Assembly: GCF_040939455.1 (NCBI RefSeq) | Contig: NC_134117.1 | Span: forward strand, 21,941,501-22,005,500 | Direction: 5' to 3' | Length of the DNA stretch: 64,000 nucleotides | Source: Microcebus murinus | Taxonomy: Eukaryota; Chordata; Mammalia; Primates; Cheirogaleidae | Part shown: piece after piece, positions 1 to 10,900 of the stretch | Numbering within the stretch: position 1 is the first letter of the stretch | How the letters are laid out: every line of letters begins with the position of its first letter | The notes under the pieces: model-generated | Seen by the model: only the letters and a program-made list of their open reading frames with translations | The model's database searches: none | What the model was told of the DNA's origin: nothing | Made by a program: the position numbers and the translations under genes

Positions 1-106
1 CATCTCGGTTTTGGAATTCCAGCCTCCAGACTGTGGGACAACAAATTTCTGTTGTTAGGTTAGTGGGACTTTGTTACGGCAGCTCTAGGACACCAACACG
101 GGCATC
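1..106 (+). mobile_element. 3' end of an MLT1-type MaLR LTR, cut by the window edge
   Basis: The text 'gcctccagactgtggga', then 'aaatttctgttgtt', then 'actttgttacggcagctcta' follows the usual 3' end of MLT1-class LTRs (ERVL-MaLR), which finishes near 'ctaataca'. Only the last ~100 bases lie in the window. Subfamily not determined. Confidence 0.7.
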
Positions 107-1059
107 TCGCACCCACCACTGGGAGCCGGCAGCCTGGATAGGCTACATCTTTCTGTCCCTTTCCCGTAGCCACCCAGGCATTTAGTTGTAAGGCCAGAGG
201 TCTGGTTCAAGGGCAGATTGTTAAATCTGTGGTTGAAAGGCCAACCCTTATTTGCCTACATTTCTCTGTCCTCTGCATTTTCACTATGCCTCCAAGGACA
301 CTTTCTAAAAAATGTTAACTCATAATGATTATTTGAGGGTAACCAGACATAGTCAAAAGAGCCAACAAAGTATGCATTTTATGGGATTTTTTGGTGTTCA
401 GGCCAGATTCCCTTAAGCCAGCAGGGGAAGAATGGGTTGAAACAAAGTTATACAAATGTTCTCCCCTGTAGGAAAGTTCAAGCTTAACTTATAACCATCC
501 TGTTGTTTTTTGCAAAACCTGTGGAGCTCAAGTAGCATTCTGCTGAATTGTGCTCAGCATGGTCTTTGTCTTTTAAATAAAATGAGCCTGTTTTTTGCTC
601 AAAATAAGGGCTATGCATCTCTTTCCTTGGAGGCACAGAGGTGCAGCTCGGAGGGTGTGGCTGGGCTATGTAGGGCTACAGGGATAATTCCCTGGGTTGT
701 ACCAGTGTTTTTAACAGATAGGAGAGAATCCTGGCTCACAGAGCAGCAGGAAGTCCATTTGGACATGTGCCTTCAATTCTTTTCTCAGACATCTTCCAAA
801 GAACCCATCACTTGATAACAAACCCACCCAATATTCCTCTAAGCTCTGGGTATGAAGACAAGAGCTTCCATCCTCAGCTGCCATCTTTCTCTGCCCTCAG
901 GAGATACAAGGCATTTATACCATAAAGATATTTATTTTAAAAAGACATATTCTATTCACTTAGCCATGCCATTCTTTTGCAGAAGGCAACATTTTTTTTT
1001 TCTCTCCTGAGGATTTCTAGCCATAGAGGATTTTTATCTTTCTCAAATGTCTTGTCTCA
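107..1059. other. Intronic stretch, nothing recognised
   Basis: AT-rich single-copy-looking DNA. No repeat family, splice-bounded exon or RNA gene recognised. The 101-codon ORF at 510-815 has no familiar motif and no splice context and is taken as chance. Confidence 0.5.
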
Positions 1060-1225
1060 TTTGTTCCTTTATTTGACAAATATTTATCAAATGTCTATTA
1101 GGAACCAAGTACCATTCTATGAGTTTAGGATACTTCAGTGGATAAAACAAAGAAAAAGTTTCTGCCCTCAGGAATCTTACATTCTAGTGGTGATCAAGAA
1201 CACAAATACACTCAAGTCTGAAGTG
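1060..1225 (-). mobile_element. L2 LINE 3' end
   Basis: Reads as the reverse complement of the L2 tail: 'aaatatttatcaaatgtcta', then 'gtggataaaacaaagaaaaa', then 'cttacattctagtgg'. L2 is an ancient CR1-clade LINE, and such 3' ends are common in mammals. Confidence 0.7.
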
Positions 1226-1894
1226 TGAATATGTTAGGAAGATGTAAAAAATATATAATTATTTTAATTTTTTAGAAACAGGCTCATTTTTCTGGAACTT
1301 AACATACGTGGGAAGTTTCTCTGTTTACTCAGGAAGACTTTCCCCATTTTTATTGAAAGACTTGGCCCTCTCTAGTAGAGGACTTGGCCCTCTTAGAGAC
1401 TAGTATGGCCCTAGTCTCTAAGACTAGGGACATACTCTTGTATTTCTCCCTTTGATAGAGACATAAGTTAAAAAGTGTTTCAGTTTCCTCTCAGCCCTAA
1501 GGAAAACACAGTGAAGTGTGATGAAGTTTGGCAGAGGACATTTCACCACAATGCTGGTGAGAAACGGGATCCAAGGGGCTCATGCTCCCTCTAAAAATGG
1601 GCTTAGATGCTCCTTAGCTAAAGAAGAGAGCAGATCCAGTGTGGCCAGATTTTATAATTTTTCAAGGGAACTTGAAATTTCAGACTTTTATGTGAAATCA
1701 CCCCTTATTTTTTATTTTAGTAACAAATACAACATTTTAAAACATACTGCAGGGCCAAAAAATACATGTCTTGATCCAGATAGCCAGATGCTGCCTGAGA
1801 GGATCACCAATTTGTGACGGGAATCTTAGCATAGCTGTATGCCTGCCTGAAGGACCAGGTGGGACATTAGACCTTGATATAGGATTATAAGACC
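1226..1894. other. Intronic stretch with one hairpin, otherwise nothing recognised
   Basis: AT-rich sequence. Apart from the hairpin and direct repeat at 1359-1422 no known element was recognised. Confidence 0.45.
1359..1422. repeat. Direct repeat plus 12-bp perfect hairpin
   Basis: The motif 'gacttggccctct' occurs at 1359-1371 and 1381-1393, a 22-bp period. The second copy runs into a perfect inverted repeat: CTTAGAGACTAG at 1392-1403 and CTAGTCTCTAAG at 1411-1422, separated by 7 bases. The combination of short direct copy and fold-back suggests a local template switch. Confidence 0.8.
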
Positions 1895-2060
1895 TAGCAA
1901 ATAAAAATACACAATGCCCAGGTAATTTGAATTTCATAAAAAAAAAAAAGTGGAAGTATGTCACACCCAATCTTAGGGATATACTTATACTGTTTTTTAA
2001 AAATTTATCTGAACTTCAAATTTATCTGAGTTTCCTATAGTTTATTTTTTGAGTCTCTCC
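1895..2060. mobile_element. Palindromic interspersed repeat (MITE-like)
   Basis: The left arm, 'aaaaatacacaatgcccagg' followed by 'taatttgaatttcat' and 'agtatgtca', is mirrored by the right arm, 'atacttatactgtttttt' followed by 'atctgaacttcaaatttatc'. This matches a fold-back repeat common in mammals whose arms read 'tgcccagttaaatttgaatt'. I cannot name the family with certainty. Confidence 0.55.
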
Positions 2061-2195
2061 TATTCCATTTCTAAGACTCTGGATTATAAAATATATCTCC
2101 TTATATATTATGCTTCTTTTTTCTTTGACATTGGATGTTACCAAGTGAATAAAACCATCTTGAAATTATTATAAATTATTTCTTTATAGTCAACT

Positions 2196-2510
2196 AACTC
2201 AAATCATTTCACTCATTCACTTATTTCATATTAAGTGACCACCCAGCATGTACTAGGCTCGTGCCAAGGGGTTTGATGATACAAGGATGGATAACACAAG
2301 GTTCCCTGATCTCCAATAACTCAAAACCTAGAGGGAGAGACAGACATGTTCAAGAGGGAAGTCAACACAGTGAGGCCCATGCCAGTGGAGACAGGGAAGG
2401 AGTAGTACTGAGAGAACGCAAACGAAGGAGGGGTCAGTTCTGCTGTGTTGGGCACAGGTCCCTGAGATGCGTCATTACAGATGAGAAGGGGCTGGCCTGA
2501 AGGATAAGCC
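2196..2510 (-). mobile_element. L2-type LINE fragment
   Basis: 'cactcattcacttatttcat', then a degraded 'ctaggctcgtgccaagg', then 'gagggagagacagaca', then 'gtggagacagggaagg' follow the antisense 3' region of L2, including the 'acctagagggagagacagac' segment that precedes the untranslated body. Diverged, so limits are approximate. Confidence 0.55.
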
Positions 2511-3899
2511 CCACCCCAGCCCCCAAAATCGTGGCTAACAAAGGTGAAAAATTCTGGTCCTCAGGAAAGAAGTTGGAAACAAAACAGAAACATTATCTCA
2601 TCCCACAAAAGTATAATTTACTTGGCCCTGGGTCTGTGTGCATTGGTCTAATTGCCACATCTAAAAATAGAAAGAGCAGAGATGTCAGATCCAAATAAGG
2701 TCATCTAAAGGATTCAAGAAAAGGGGAAGGAGACAATTCCACAAGAACATGAGTATACGTATAAAATGAAGACGTAAAGATGAGCTGTAAAAGTGAAGGC
2801 TATAGAAGCAGAACGATGTAGGTAGATACATGCTTGTTCATCAAATGTCAACACATCTCCCCTTGAAACCTGAAGGAGTCAAGATTATAACACCAAAAAT
2901 GAAAAGTACTTTTCAAGCAAATTCATAAATCTCATTACTATAAGAAGTTGGTAAAAAGGAAAGGGTATCCTATAAATAGTCTCCAAAAAAAAAAAAAAAA
3001 TCAACATTTTAAGACTCACTGCTTCTCAAAGTTTTCCATCAAAACATCTCTAATGGCCAAAAGGAATAAAGTATCACACCAGGAATCTGGAGATTTGACC
3101 CTAAACTGTCTGATGTAAGACCAAATAGGTTTTCAAGTCTGTAATTCTCATCATAAAATTTTGTGAATATTTTGTAGTCTGTTCTATAATGCATCTACGC
3201 TCAGAAAAAAATGATGCTTTTCTTCACAAGTCTTCGACTAAAGTGGACCCTCTAGAAAAACACTCTATGTCTCTCAAATTCCCTTTTTACCATGGCCCCC
3301 AGGGTATATATTCAAGCTTCAGTTTGAGAAGAGGAAGGAAAGTGATGCCTAGAATGGCTGATACATAATGAGGGACCAGGTGCCATCACTTGGGGTGACT
3401 CATTTAACTGTGTGAAGTGTGTTTTGTACAGGGTGACTGCAGGGGGGCTGTGGTCATTCCTTAGTGCCCATGGCAATTGGACCCCTAGACTTGATACGGA
3501 GACACGCTCTATGGGCAGTGTTTGCATTTAAGTCTCCTTCATTAAAACACTTAATGAACAAGGGCAAGGGAAACATGGGTTTGGGTAGCACCCTACTTGC
3601 AAGAAAGTGATTCCAGCAGATCGATCCTGTCAGATAATGTAGTCAGCCTTATTTTTGCCCTGACTTTGTGTGACTGGGCAGACTTATCCTTCTAGAAGAC
3701 TAAGCCTCCAATTGCACAGATCACATGTATCTTTGGGTGACCAAAGCAGTCCATGTCCTGAGTCAGTGTCCTATTCCCTGGAATAGGTGCTTGTGCCACA
3801 AAAGGCCCCTTTGAGAACACAGGTGGCTGGTCTCATAGCCCAGTGTCTTCCCTACGGCACAGAGTGATCGGAGCATGCTGAACCTGGCTCTTACTGACA
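2511..3899. other. Intronic stretch, mostly nothing recognised
   Basis: Holds one copy of a ~105-bp local repeat (2877-2982) ending in a poly-A run at 2985-3000. No other element or exon recognised. Confidence 0.45.
2877..2982 (+). repeat. Copy 1 of a ~105-bp local repeat
   Basis: Shares 'aacaccaaaaatga', 'ctcattactataagaagttg' and 'gtatcct' in the same order and orientation with 4624-4728. By eye about 80% of bases agree. Here it is followed by a poly-A run, so it could instead be a member of an unnamed retroposon family. Confidence 0.65.
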
Positions 3900-4470
3900 C
3901 TGATGCTTATACTCTGTCAAACGGGCAACACCACGTCCATTTCCTACCTGCCTTTCTCTCCAGGATTCTCCCTCCCCCCTGATTTTCTAAGTTGTGGCCG
4001 TGCTGGCCTCCTTTTAGCTCCTCAAATATGCATGCACCCTCCAGTCTCAGTCTTTGCACATGATGCACTGTCTCCCTAGAACACTCTCCTGCCACCCTGC
4101 ACTTCTCCTTCTTTCCATTTTCATGCACTTAACTCCTCCTTACGTCAGGCATCAGCAGGAACAACACTCCTCAGGGAAGCCCTCTTTGGTCACCTCCCAC
4201 CCCACATGGCACCAGGCCCACTGTCATCCACTGTCACGGCTCTCTGTTCTTTTATTTCATAACATTCATCAAAGTTAGAAAATACATATTTGTATAATTA
4301 TATGATCAATGTCTACTTTGCTTTCTAAATAGTGGGGTTATGATCAATGTCTACTTTGCTTTCTAAATAGTGGGGATTTTTTCTTTAATAAGTCCTGAGT
4401 GCTTTATTTAACACAGTGCCAGGTACAGAAGAGTAATGCTCAATGAATATTTGCTGAATAGACACATGGA
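3900..4470 (+). mobile_element. L2 LINE 3' region
   Basis: Contains the L2 3'-region text in order: 'cagtctttgcacatga', 'tgtctccctagaacactctc', 'cttaactcctccttacgtca', 'agggaagccctctttggtca', and the tail 'gctcaatgaatatttgctga'. A perfect 38-bp tandem duplication lies inside it at 4301-4375. Confidence 0.75.
4301..4375 (+). repeat. Perfect 38-bp tandem duplication
   Basis: Bases 4301-4337 and 4339-4375 are identical (both run from 'tatgatcaatg' to 'aaatagtgggg') with one separating base. No mismatch in 37 bases inside an old, diverged L2 points to a recent slippage or duplication event. Confidence 0.9.
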
Positions 4471-4623
4471 TTCCCCTTTTCAGGTCTTTTAAAGGTTTGT
4501 TTCTTCCAGCTGAAAGGCCCCCCTTTCTTTCTCAAATTTGTCTAAATTCTACCCTTCTTTCAATACTAGTTCTAAGTCTCTCCTTTCTGTATGGCCATGT
4601 TTGGCCACATTGGCCCAATAAAA

Positions 4624-4728
4624 GGCAAGATTACAACACCAAAAATGAAGAACTATTTTTAAAAGGAAATTTATAAAACTCATTACTATAAGAAGTTGGT
4701 GAGAAAGAGTATCCTGTAAACAGTATCT
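4624..4728 (+). repeat. Copy 2 of the ~105-bp local repeat
   Basis: Direct-orientation partner of 2877-2982, 1.75 kb away, sharing 'attactataagaagttggt' and flanking blocks. No poly-A follows this copy, and no target-site duplication was found around either copy. Confidence 0.65.
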
Positions 4729-4960
4729 CTCTTTTCTCATATTTAAAACCCAGTGTCTAACCAGCTTCTAATAACAGGTTCCTTCTATAGCTCTTTAGTG
4801 ACTTTTTAATTTTTTATTCATCCAAACATTGACCTACTCACTCATGCACTTACGCACCCAAACTTCCAGTTATCTCTTCAAGCAGATTAAGAGTTCCTAG
4901 ATGAGAGAAATTCTACCTGAAACTGCCACTGGCTGCTCAACAACGTAGGATCAGAAAATC

Positions 4961-5140
4961 ATAAATTTGTACGGCTACAGCACACCTTAGAGACCATCTG
5001 GACAGATGTTTCCACACACGGGGACTCTAAGGCTCAGAGAACCTAAGTGACTTGCCTACGGTCACACAGCTATAGTTTGTTGTGGAATTCAAACCCAGGT
5101 CCCACTCAATACTCTTTTTGATGTACTATACTGTCTTTTT
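4961..5140 (-). mobile_element. MIR SINE
   Basis: Reverse complement of the MIR core: 'ctaaggctcagagaaccta', 'gtgacttgcctacggtcaca' and 'attcaaacccaggtc'. MIR is an ancient tRNA-derived SINE mobilised by L2. Confidence 0.85.
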
Positions 5141-7334
5141 TAATGAGCTATTTGATTTTATAAGGAAAACAAATTACTATAACCTCACAGGAATAATGGC
5201 TCATTTGGGTACGCTGTGTATGAATGACACCGTACCTTGAATTTATCTAGCAGCTTTATTTATAAATGATTTTCACAATTCATTTTATCCTCTTTTATCC
5301 TGAAGAGTATTTTCTGAGCTAATAGTCACATAAGACGATCTTACAATTTACACAGTGTTTACTAAAACCTGTTCTTTTGTCTGCAGTCTTATTCTCTTGA
5401 CCATTTTCCTTTGCAATCAAATCCTATTCATTTTTACCCATTACGATTCAGAAATGTCTCATATTAAGCAGTACTCTTTGAACAAAACACTAGTATTCCT
5501 CCGTGAGCTGGCTTTATTTGTTCTGACCCACATTCTCCTCCCCTCCGTTTACCTGTGTTTTCTCCTCTTTAATGGTTTTTGGTTTCACATCACATCCTAT
5601 TGTTAATATCCACTTTATAGCCTACTTTCTTGGCCTTTTTTCACTGTGTTCAATTTGTCCCTGATTGTTTTCCCAAGTTCAGATTTTGTTTTCCTTCTCA
5701 AAGGCCTGAATCTAAAAGGTGAGAAGAACTTAAATCTCTTAGTTTTAGGTCATTTATTTACTTTAAATTATAATCTCTAAGTGTCAAAACAATAATAGCC
5801 TAGTTTCAATTTGGAAGAAATGAAGACTTTATTATTCCTACCATATTAAACACCATTTGAAACATATTTCCAGGTGGACAATTAAATATGTTCATGATTT
5901 TAGTATTAACAGCAGACCAGAAAATCTAAGCACTTATTCAAAATTCAAGATATTGAAGAAAAATAGTGTGTTCTTCAAAGGCCATTCTTTCAGAAGAATA
6001 AGAAAAGAAAGAAACTACCATTTATGGAGGGTTTGCCCAGCAGGCATTTCTGTATATGTTGTGTAGTTTAACTGGCACAAAATGCACACTGATGGTGATT
6101 TCTGTACTCACTACCTGAAGGAGCACACCGAGGCCCCGTGGGTGTTATAAACTTGCTCCAGATCCCAAAACAAATTTCAGAGCATCTGATTCTAAAACCA
6201 GTGCTCATTCCAAAGCCCTGGGCTGCCACTGAGAAATGTGTTTTCAAGGAAACAACCTGAATTGTGAGGGAGCCCCAAACTATATATCCTAGGAGGAAAA
6301 ATTGAAGAAACTTGGGATGGTTGGCACAGAAGACTGACCACCGAGTAAAGTGGTGTGTGACTGTTTTCCAATGTGGGAAAGGTTGTCCTGTGGGAGGACA
6401 AGGAGTCTTTCTTCTGTGATGCATCGAGGGCAGAAGCAGGAACAAAAGGTGAAATCTAGACAGAAGCAAATGCTGGCTTGCAGTAAGAAATAATATCCTA
6501 ATGATAAGAACTCTCTGAGGCTGGAAGGAGCCGCCTCACAGAGCAGCAAGTTCTCTAGAGATTTAGGGGATGTTTTTGAGCAGCAGATGGACGAACACTT
6601 TGATTAAGATGATAGTATCAGGAAATTTAAAATGTCAGATGGGGTTTAAACCAATGAGTGCTTAGGTCATTTCAGATCCATGATTTTTGATTCTTCATCC
6701 ACAAACAATAATCTTATGAATAGAACCCAAGACAATATTCACTAGTGATGCTCCCTAAACATTTGTAAAAATTATTTTGTTTTTAAAGACAGTCAAATTT
6801 TGTGGAAAAGGCCCAGGACTCTGTGTGACAGTCTTTGGTAGATTCATCCAGCCTCCCTGTATCTGAGACCTTTGTAAAGGGATTTTCAGCAACTCCCTCG
6901 GAGAGTTAGAATTCATTTCTTCATCCTCTGAATCTAGGTCATCCTTGTTCCTTGTTTTGACATGAGAAGGCAGTATCAATAACAGTGTTCCAGTTCTGTG
7001 CATAGTTCCTAAGGAGTCTTGGACACTGCCAGTCTTTTGGAATGTTGTCATCACCAGGTGAGCACACCTGTGCTAGACTACTGGAGGTTAAAGACCATGG
7101 AAGAGAACCCAGATAATGTAGCTGAGAGCATTTCAGACCAATATGCAGCCAGCCTACCACCGAACATAAAAGACATCCCAGCCAAGGTCAGCAGAGCTGC
7201 CTGCTCAACCACAGCTAACAACAGGCACAGGAGCGAATCAAGCTGAGACCAGAAAAATCACCCATAGATCTGTAAGCAATAATAAATATTTACTATTTTA
7301 AAACCTTTACATTTTAGAGGATTTGGTTACACAG
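5141..7334. other. Intronic stretch, nothing recognised
   Basis: About 2.2 kb without a recognisable repeat or exon. The overlapping ORFs at 6068-6549 on the minus strand are low-complexity readings without known motifs and are not called as genes. Confidence 0.4.
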
Positions 7335-7465
7335 CATTAGTTAGGTGATATCTATAGACCTAGATTCAACTCCTAGCTCTATCCATGACCTAAACTGGGT
7401 TGTTTAGAAGAATAATTTAAATTCCTCAATCTCAGTCTTTTTATATAAGTAAGATGAAGGGCTTG
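7335..7465 (+). mobile_element. MIR SINE fragment
   Basis: 'gattcaactcctagctctat', 'tgacctaaactgggt', 'cctcaatctcagtc' and 'aagatgaagg' follow the sense MIR core and its 'cctcatctgtaaaatg' region in order. Confidence 0.65.
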
Positions 7466-7474
7466 CTCCAGAAT

Positions 7475-7655
7475 AGCAGCTCTCAAACGTACAGTTATCC
7501 AGATACCTTTTTAAAAATGCATATTCCAGTCTCCCTTTCAGAAATTCTTATTCAGTGGGTCAGGAGTGGAGCCCAGCTGTCTGCATCTTAATAAGCTTCT
7601 AGATTATTCTAATTAGGGTAAATGTAGAGGAACCACACAGTAAGAAATACTGTTC
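7475..7655 (+). mobile_element. hAT-family MITE (MER3/MER5-like group)
   Basis: Starts 'gcagctctcaaacgta' and continues 'aatgcatattccagtctccc', 'gaaattcttattcagtgggt' and 'gcatcttaataagcttctag'. The order fits the nonautonomous Charlie-type elements that begin 'cagtggttctcaaac'. Exact family uncertain. Confidence 0.55.
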
Positions 7656-8234
7656 TAGGTAGTTCTCGAGGAAACTTGGACATTTATGACAAAATTCATC
7701 ACCCTGTCTTCAGCCAGCCTCTACCACCATCATAGGGGGTCAATGACCAGCTGAATATTTGGAGCATCTTAGAGACTGGAGCATCATAAGCTTCTTCTGG
7801 AACCCATTAGAGAAGTTGGCCTTAAGGCAGAGACCTTTTGATGCTTGGGAACCCACTCCCAGCTTCATCAGAAAACCCCTGGCCTCGACAAAAGAGATGG
7901 GTGGACTGTTTCCCCTCAAAAGCATTCTAACTGCCAATGCTGGAACACAATTAGACAGCAAAAAGCATGGCCTCAGCTAAAACGCAGAGTAACAGCTGGA
8001 CTGTATTCCCTGAAAAGTACAATTCATTTATTACACAGATAATTAGGTTTCCCTCTAGAAACAAAAGCGTTATGGTCTGTGCATTAAGCAAAGATAGACT
8101 TACTGCAACCTGGCCAATCCCTGCCTGAAGCCCTCAAACAGAGCTAATCCCTGGATTCTAACTGGGGTGAGGAAGAAATGTGGATGGGGACAGGGAAACA
8201 GCATCTCCTTTGAGAATCTTCTGTTCTTGGCTTC
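7656..8234. other. Intronic stretch, nothing recognised
   Basis: Short ORFs overlap here on both strands (7740-8042) but none has a recognisable domain or bounded splice sites. Confidence 0.4.
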
Positions 8235-8405
8235 AATAATCAACCCTGCACCAGAGTTACCGCGAGTTTTAGATGACACTGATGCCTGGGCCCCATCCTA
8301 GAAAAGTTAAATCAGAATCTCCAGGAATAGAACACCTGGACATAGGTGTTTCTAAAGTTCCCCAGGTTATTCCAGTGTGGAGGCAGGCCTGAGTGCCCTA
8401 GGTCT
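8235..8405 (+). mobile_element. hAT-family MITE fragment
   Basis: 'tgcctgggccccatcct', 'ttaaatcagaatctccagg' and 'aagttccccaggttattcca' match, in order, the interior of the same Charlie-type MITE group seen at 7475. The ends are diverged. Confidence 0.55.
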
Positions 8406-8409
8406 AAAG

Positions 8410-8580
8410 CAGTGGTTGGCAAACTACCACCCACCTGTTTTTGTACAGAAAGTTTGACTGGAACATAGCCACACTCACCCATTCAGAGTTGAGTTGTTGT
8501 GGCAGAGATCATACGGCTGGCAAAGCCTGCGACATTTACTATCTGTCCTCTACAGAAGAAGTTTGCTGACCCCAGCTCTT
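8410..8580 (+). mobile_element. hAT-like nonautonomous DNA transposon
   Basis: Begins 'cagtggttggcaaactacca' and ends 'aagtttgctgacccc', so the two ends are inverted copies of each other (caaac / gtttg). The interior 'ctgtttttgtacagaaagtt' and 'gaacatagccacactcaccc' fits a familiar mammalian MITE whose family name I cannot give with confidence. Confidence 0.75.
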
Positions 8581-8699
8581 GAGTACTCATCTTTAGTTCT
8601 GCCTAAGAGCTCCTAACAGAGGAACTGCGTCTTGAGTGCCTCCTGGCTTGGTTTTGCAACCCTTGGAAAAGGGTTGCTTCTCTAACACCAGGAGCCCAA

Positions 8700-8940
8700 A
8701 GCTCTTAATAAGAATAAGAACTACTGTCCAAGAAATGCTTATCATGTGTCAGGCACTAGGTTAAGTGGTTGAATCATCCCATTTAATCCCTACAACCATC
8801 CTGTAGAGGACCTCTGATTATCTTCACGTTATGAAACAAAAAGAGCTTTGGAGAAGATAAAATCACTTGTCCAAATACACCAGGTGAGTGTGGATGTCAG
8901 ATTCAACTGAGGCTGCTGAACTCAAACACCACACTAACCA
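8700..8940 (-). mobile_element. MIR SINE
   Basis: Antisense MIR: 'aagaaatgcttatcatgtgt', 'caggcactaggttaagtg', 'tttaatccctacaaccatcc' and 'aatcacttgtccaaatacac'. Confidence 0.7.
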
Positions 8941-8949
8941 AGATTCACA

Positions 8950-9110
8950 GCGTGGAGACGTGGAGCTTTGGAGCCTGACTGTGCTGTGAGCTTGGGTGGG
9001 ACCACATCATGGGGAGGGCTGGCAGAGCTGTTAATAATACCTGTTTTATAGGACCCTGGCAAGATTAGTGATGAACATGATGTCTAATAAAATTTGAAAA
9101 CCTCCAGAAA
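8950..9110 (+). mobile_element. MIR SINE fragment, degraded
   Basis: 'gagctttggagcctgactgt', 'gagcttgggtggg' and 'ttaataatacctgttttata' follow the sense MIR order. Strongly diverged. Confidence 0.5.
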
Positions 9111-9149
9111 CTGAAATTGTTATTTTGACATATTTTTTTTTCTTGAGAC

Positions 9150-10510
9150 ATTCTTGACTCTATTTCATTCATTTGCTTATCTGATTAATCATTCAGTAAT
9201 TCAGTGAGTACCTGCCATGAGCTCGGTATGGCTCTAGTTACTGGGAATTACAGCAGAGAATAAGATTCTGGGAAAGCAACGTTCCTGATCCTCCCTCTAT
9301 GCTGTTCACGAGGTGGTGAGAGAAACGGACAAGAAGCAAGCGCATCTACATATGCATAAATAAGTAAATATGTATTATAAACAGAAAACTATCAGCAAAA
9401 AGCAAAACACTTAGCACAAAATAGTGCATAGAAAGGACACTTGTTCACAGCATGAGAGTTGAGACACGGCGGCAGCGTGTTGCTTGGCGAACCTAGGCTG
9501 GGGACGTGTACTTCGGGCGACGCATTTCTGGCTGCTCTTTGCATGTCTGCCAGTGACCATACACACACTGTGAGTGTCTCTTTGGGAGTGAGCAAAGGTC
9601 CGAAATAGGGAATTCACGAATAATAATGAGGACCAACTCATTATTGTACAATGTCATGCAGAGATAACTGCTATGATAAAAATTAAAGCAGAGACAGAGG
9701 AAAGAGCGTGTCAAGCGGCACTGTTTTTGTTGAGGTAGCTAGAGAAGACCTCCCTGAGCAACTACCATTAGAGCAGAGAGAGACCTGAAGGAAATGAAAG
9801 AGCAGGTGACGGTGATGGGAACATCCAAAAGATGAGCCACCTAGGATGGAAGAGCAGCAAGGGGGAGGGCCCGGAAGGGGGTGCTTCCCCGGCACATTGA
9901 GGACCACTGAGGGCACTGCCACCCCAGCAGAGTGTGCAGGAGGAAAGTTTCAGGAACCGAGGTTAGGGAAAGTCAGAGAGAGATCACATCAAAGGCGTGT
10001 TTCCCTACACAGGATCTTGGCTTCCTTCTATGCATCAAGAAAATCTACTGGGGCATTTAAGGGGAAGGCTGGTACCATCTAAGTTGTAAAGGGAAACTAT
10101 ACCTTACAACTCTGGAGAGCACCAAGTGGGGGAGTCAGGAGGGACATAGTGAGGTGGGAGAAGAGATGCCTGCAGTGGTCCCAGGAAGAGGGCTGGGGGC
10201 TTGGAATAGCTTGTTAACAGTGGAGTTAGGGAGGTGGAGGGATTTGCAAAATATTCTGGAGGTAACACCAATAAGATTTGGTAATGGACCGGTCTGAGGT
10301 CTGAGGGAAGCTCTGAGATCTGGGCCTAGTCACTGAGTAGTGGAGGGTGACAAGAGAACTCTCACATTCAGGATATATTTTCAAGGTGGAAGTGATGAGA
10401 TTTGCTGCTGTATCGAAGTTGAGTTTGAGAGAAAGAGACAAGAATGACTCCAAGATTTTGAGCCTGCAGAAAGGGGAGTCATTGACTGTGATTTAAATTT
10501 GGGAAAGTAA
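9150..10510 (-). mobile_element. L2 LINE, long antisense 3' segment
   Basis: Runs from the tail ('cattcatttgcttatctgat', 'gtacctgccatgagctcgg', 'ggaattacagcagagaataa') through 'gaagacctccctgagcaact', 'gagagacctgaaggaaatga', 'ggatatattttcaaggtgga' and 'atgactccaagattttgagc', all in the order expected for antisense L2. About 250 bases near 9390-9650 do not fit L2 and include a CpG cluster. Confidence 0.75.
9455..9530. other. CpG cluster inside an old L2
   Basis: Eight CpG dinucleotides fall between about 9466 and 9522 (for example 'cacggcggcagcgtg' and 'ttcgggcgacgc'), while the surrounding kilobases have very few. The block lies in a part of the L2 that reads as foreign sequence. Too small for a CpG island. 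Origin not identified. Confidence 0.6.
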
Positions 10511-10584
10511 TGATTTTGTGGGGAGGTCAAGAGTCGCATACATTAACTTACTCTTCTTCAGACCCGCACATGCCAGACCTGCAC

Positions 10585-10604
10585 GTGTTTGTGTGTGTGT
10601 GTGT

Positions 10605-10649
<45 letters not shown>
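10585..10649 (+). repeat. (GT)n microsatellite
   Basis: About 65 bases of alternating GT with a single 'tct' interruption near 10608. Confidence 0.97.
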
Positions 10650-10650
<1 letters not shown>

Positions 10651-10689
10651 CTGAGAAGACAGACAATTACAAAGAAGTACACATATCAG

Positions 10690-10900
10690 GTACTTGTCCA
10701 ATATTTATCAATTACCTATTGAGTGTGCTCTGCTAAAAGCTAGGGATAAGTAAAAATAAAATACAGCTTCCCCAGAGGAATTTGAGGTCTACTGGGAAAA
10801 ACAGAGAAGTAAACAGGTGACTATTAAAAGAAAAAAAAATCTTAATATTACTTGTGAAGCTAAAAATGCCAGGCAATGAGGCCACACAGAAAGAGCACTG
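10690..10900 (-). mobile_element. L2 LINE 3' end, second fragment
   Basis: 'caatatttatcaattaccta', 'tgagtgtgctctgctaaaag', 'ctagggataagtaaaa' and 'gaggtctactgggaaaaac' repeat the antisense L2 tail order. It is a separate insertion or rearranged part of the L2 ending at 10510. Confidence 0.65.

Noticed and set aside
6068..6549. Overlapping minus-strand ORFs up to 133 codons
   Set aside because: No domain, no splice-bounded structure, cysteine- and leucine-rich low-similarity text typical of chance frames in intronic DNA.
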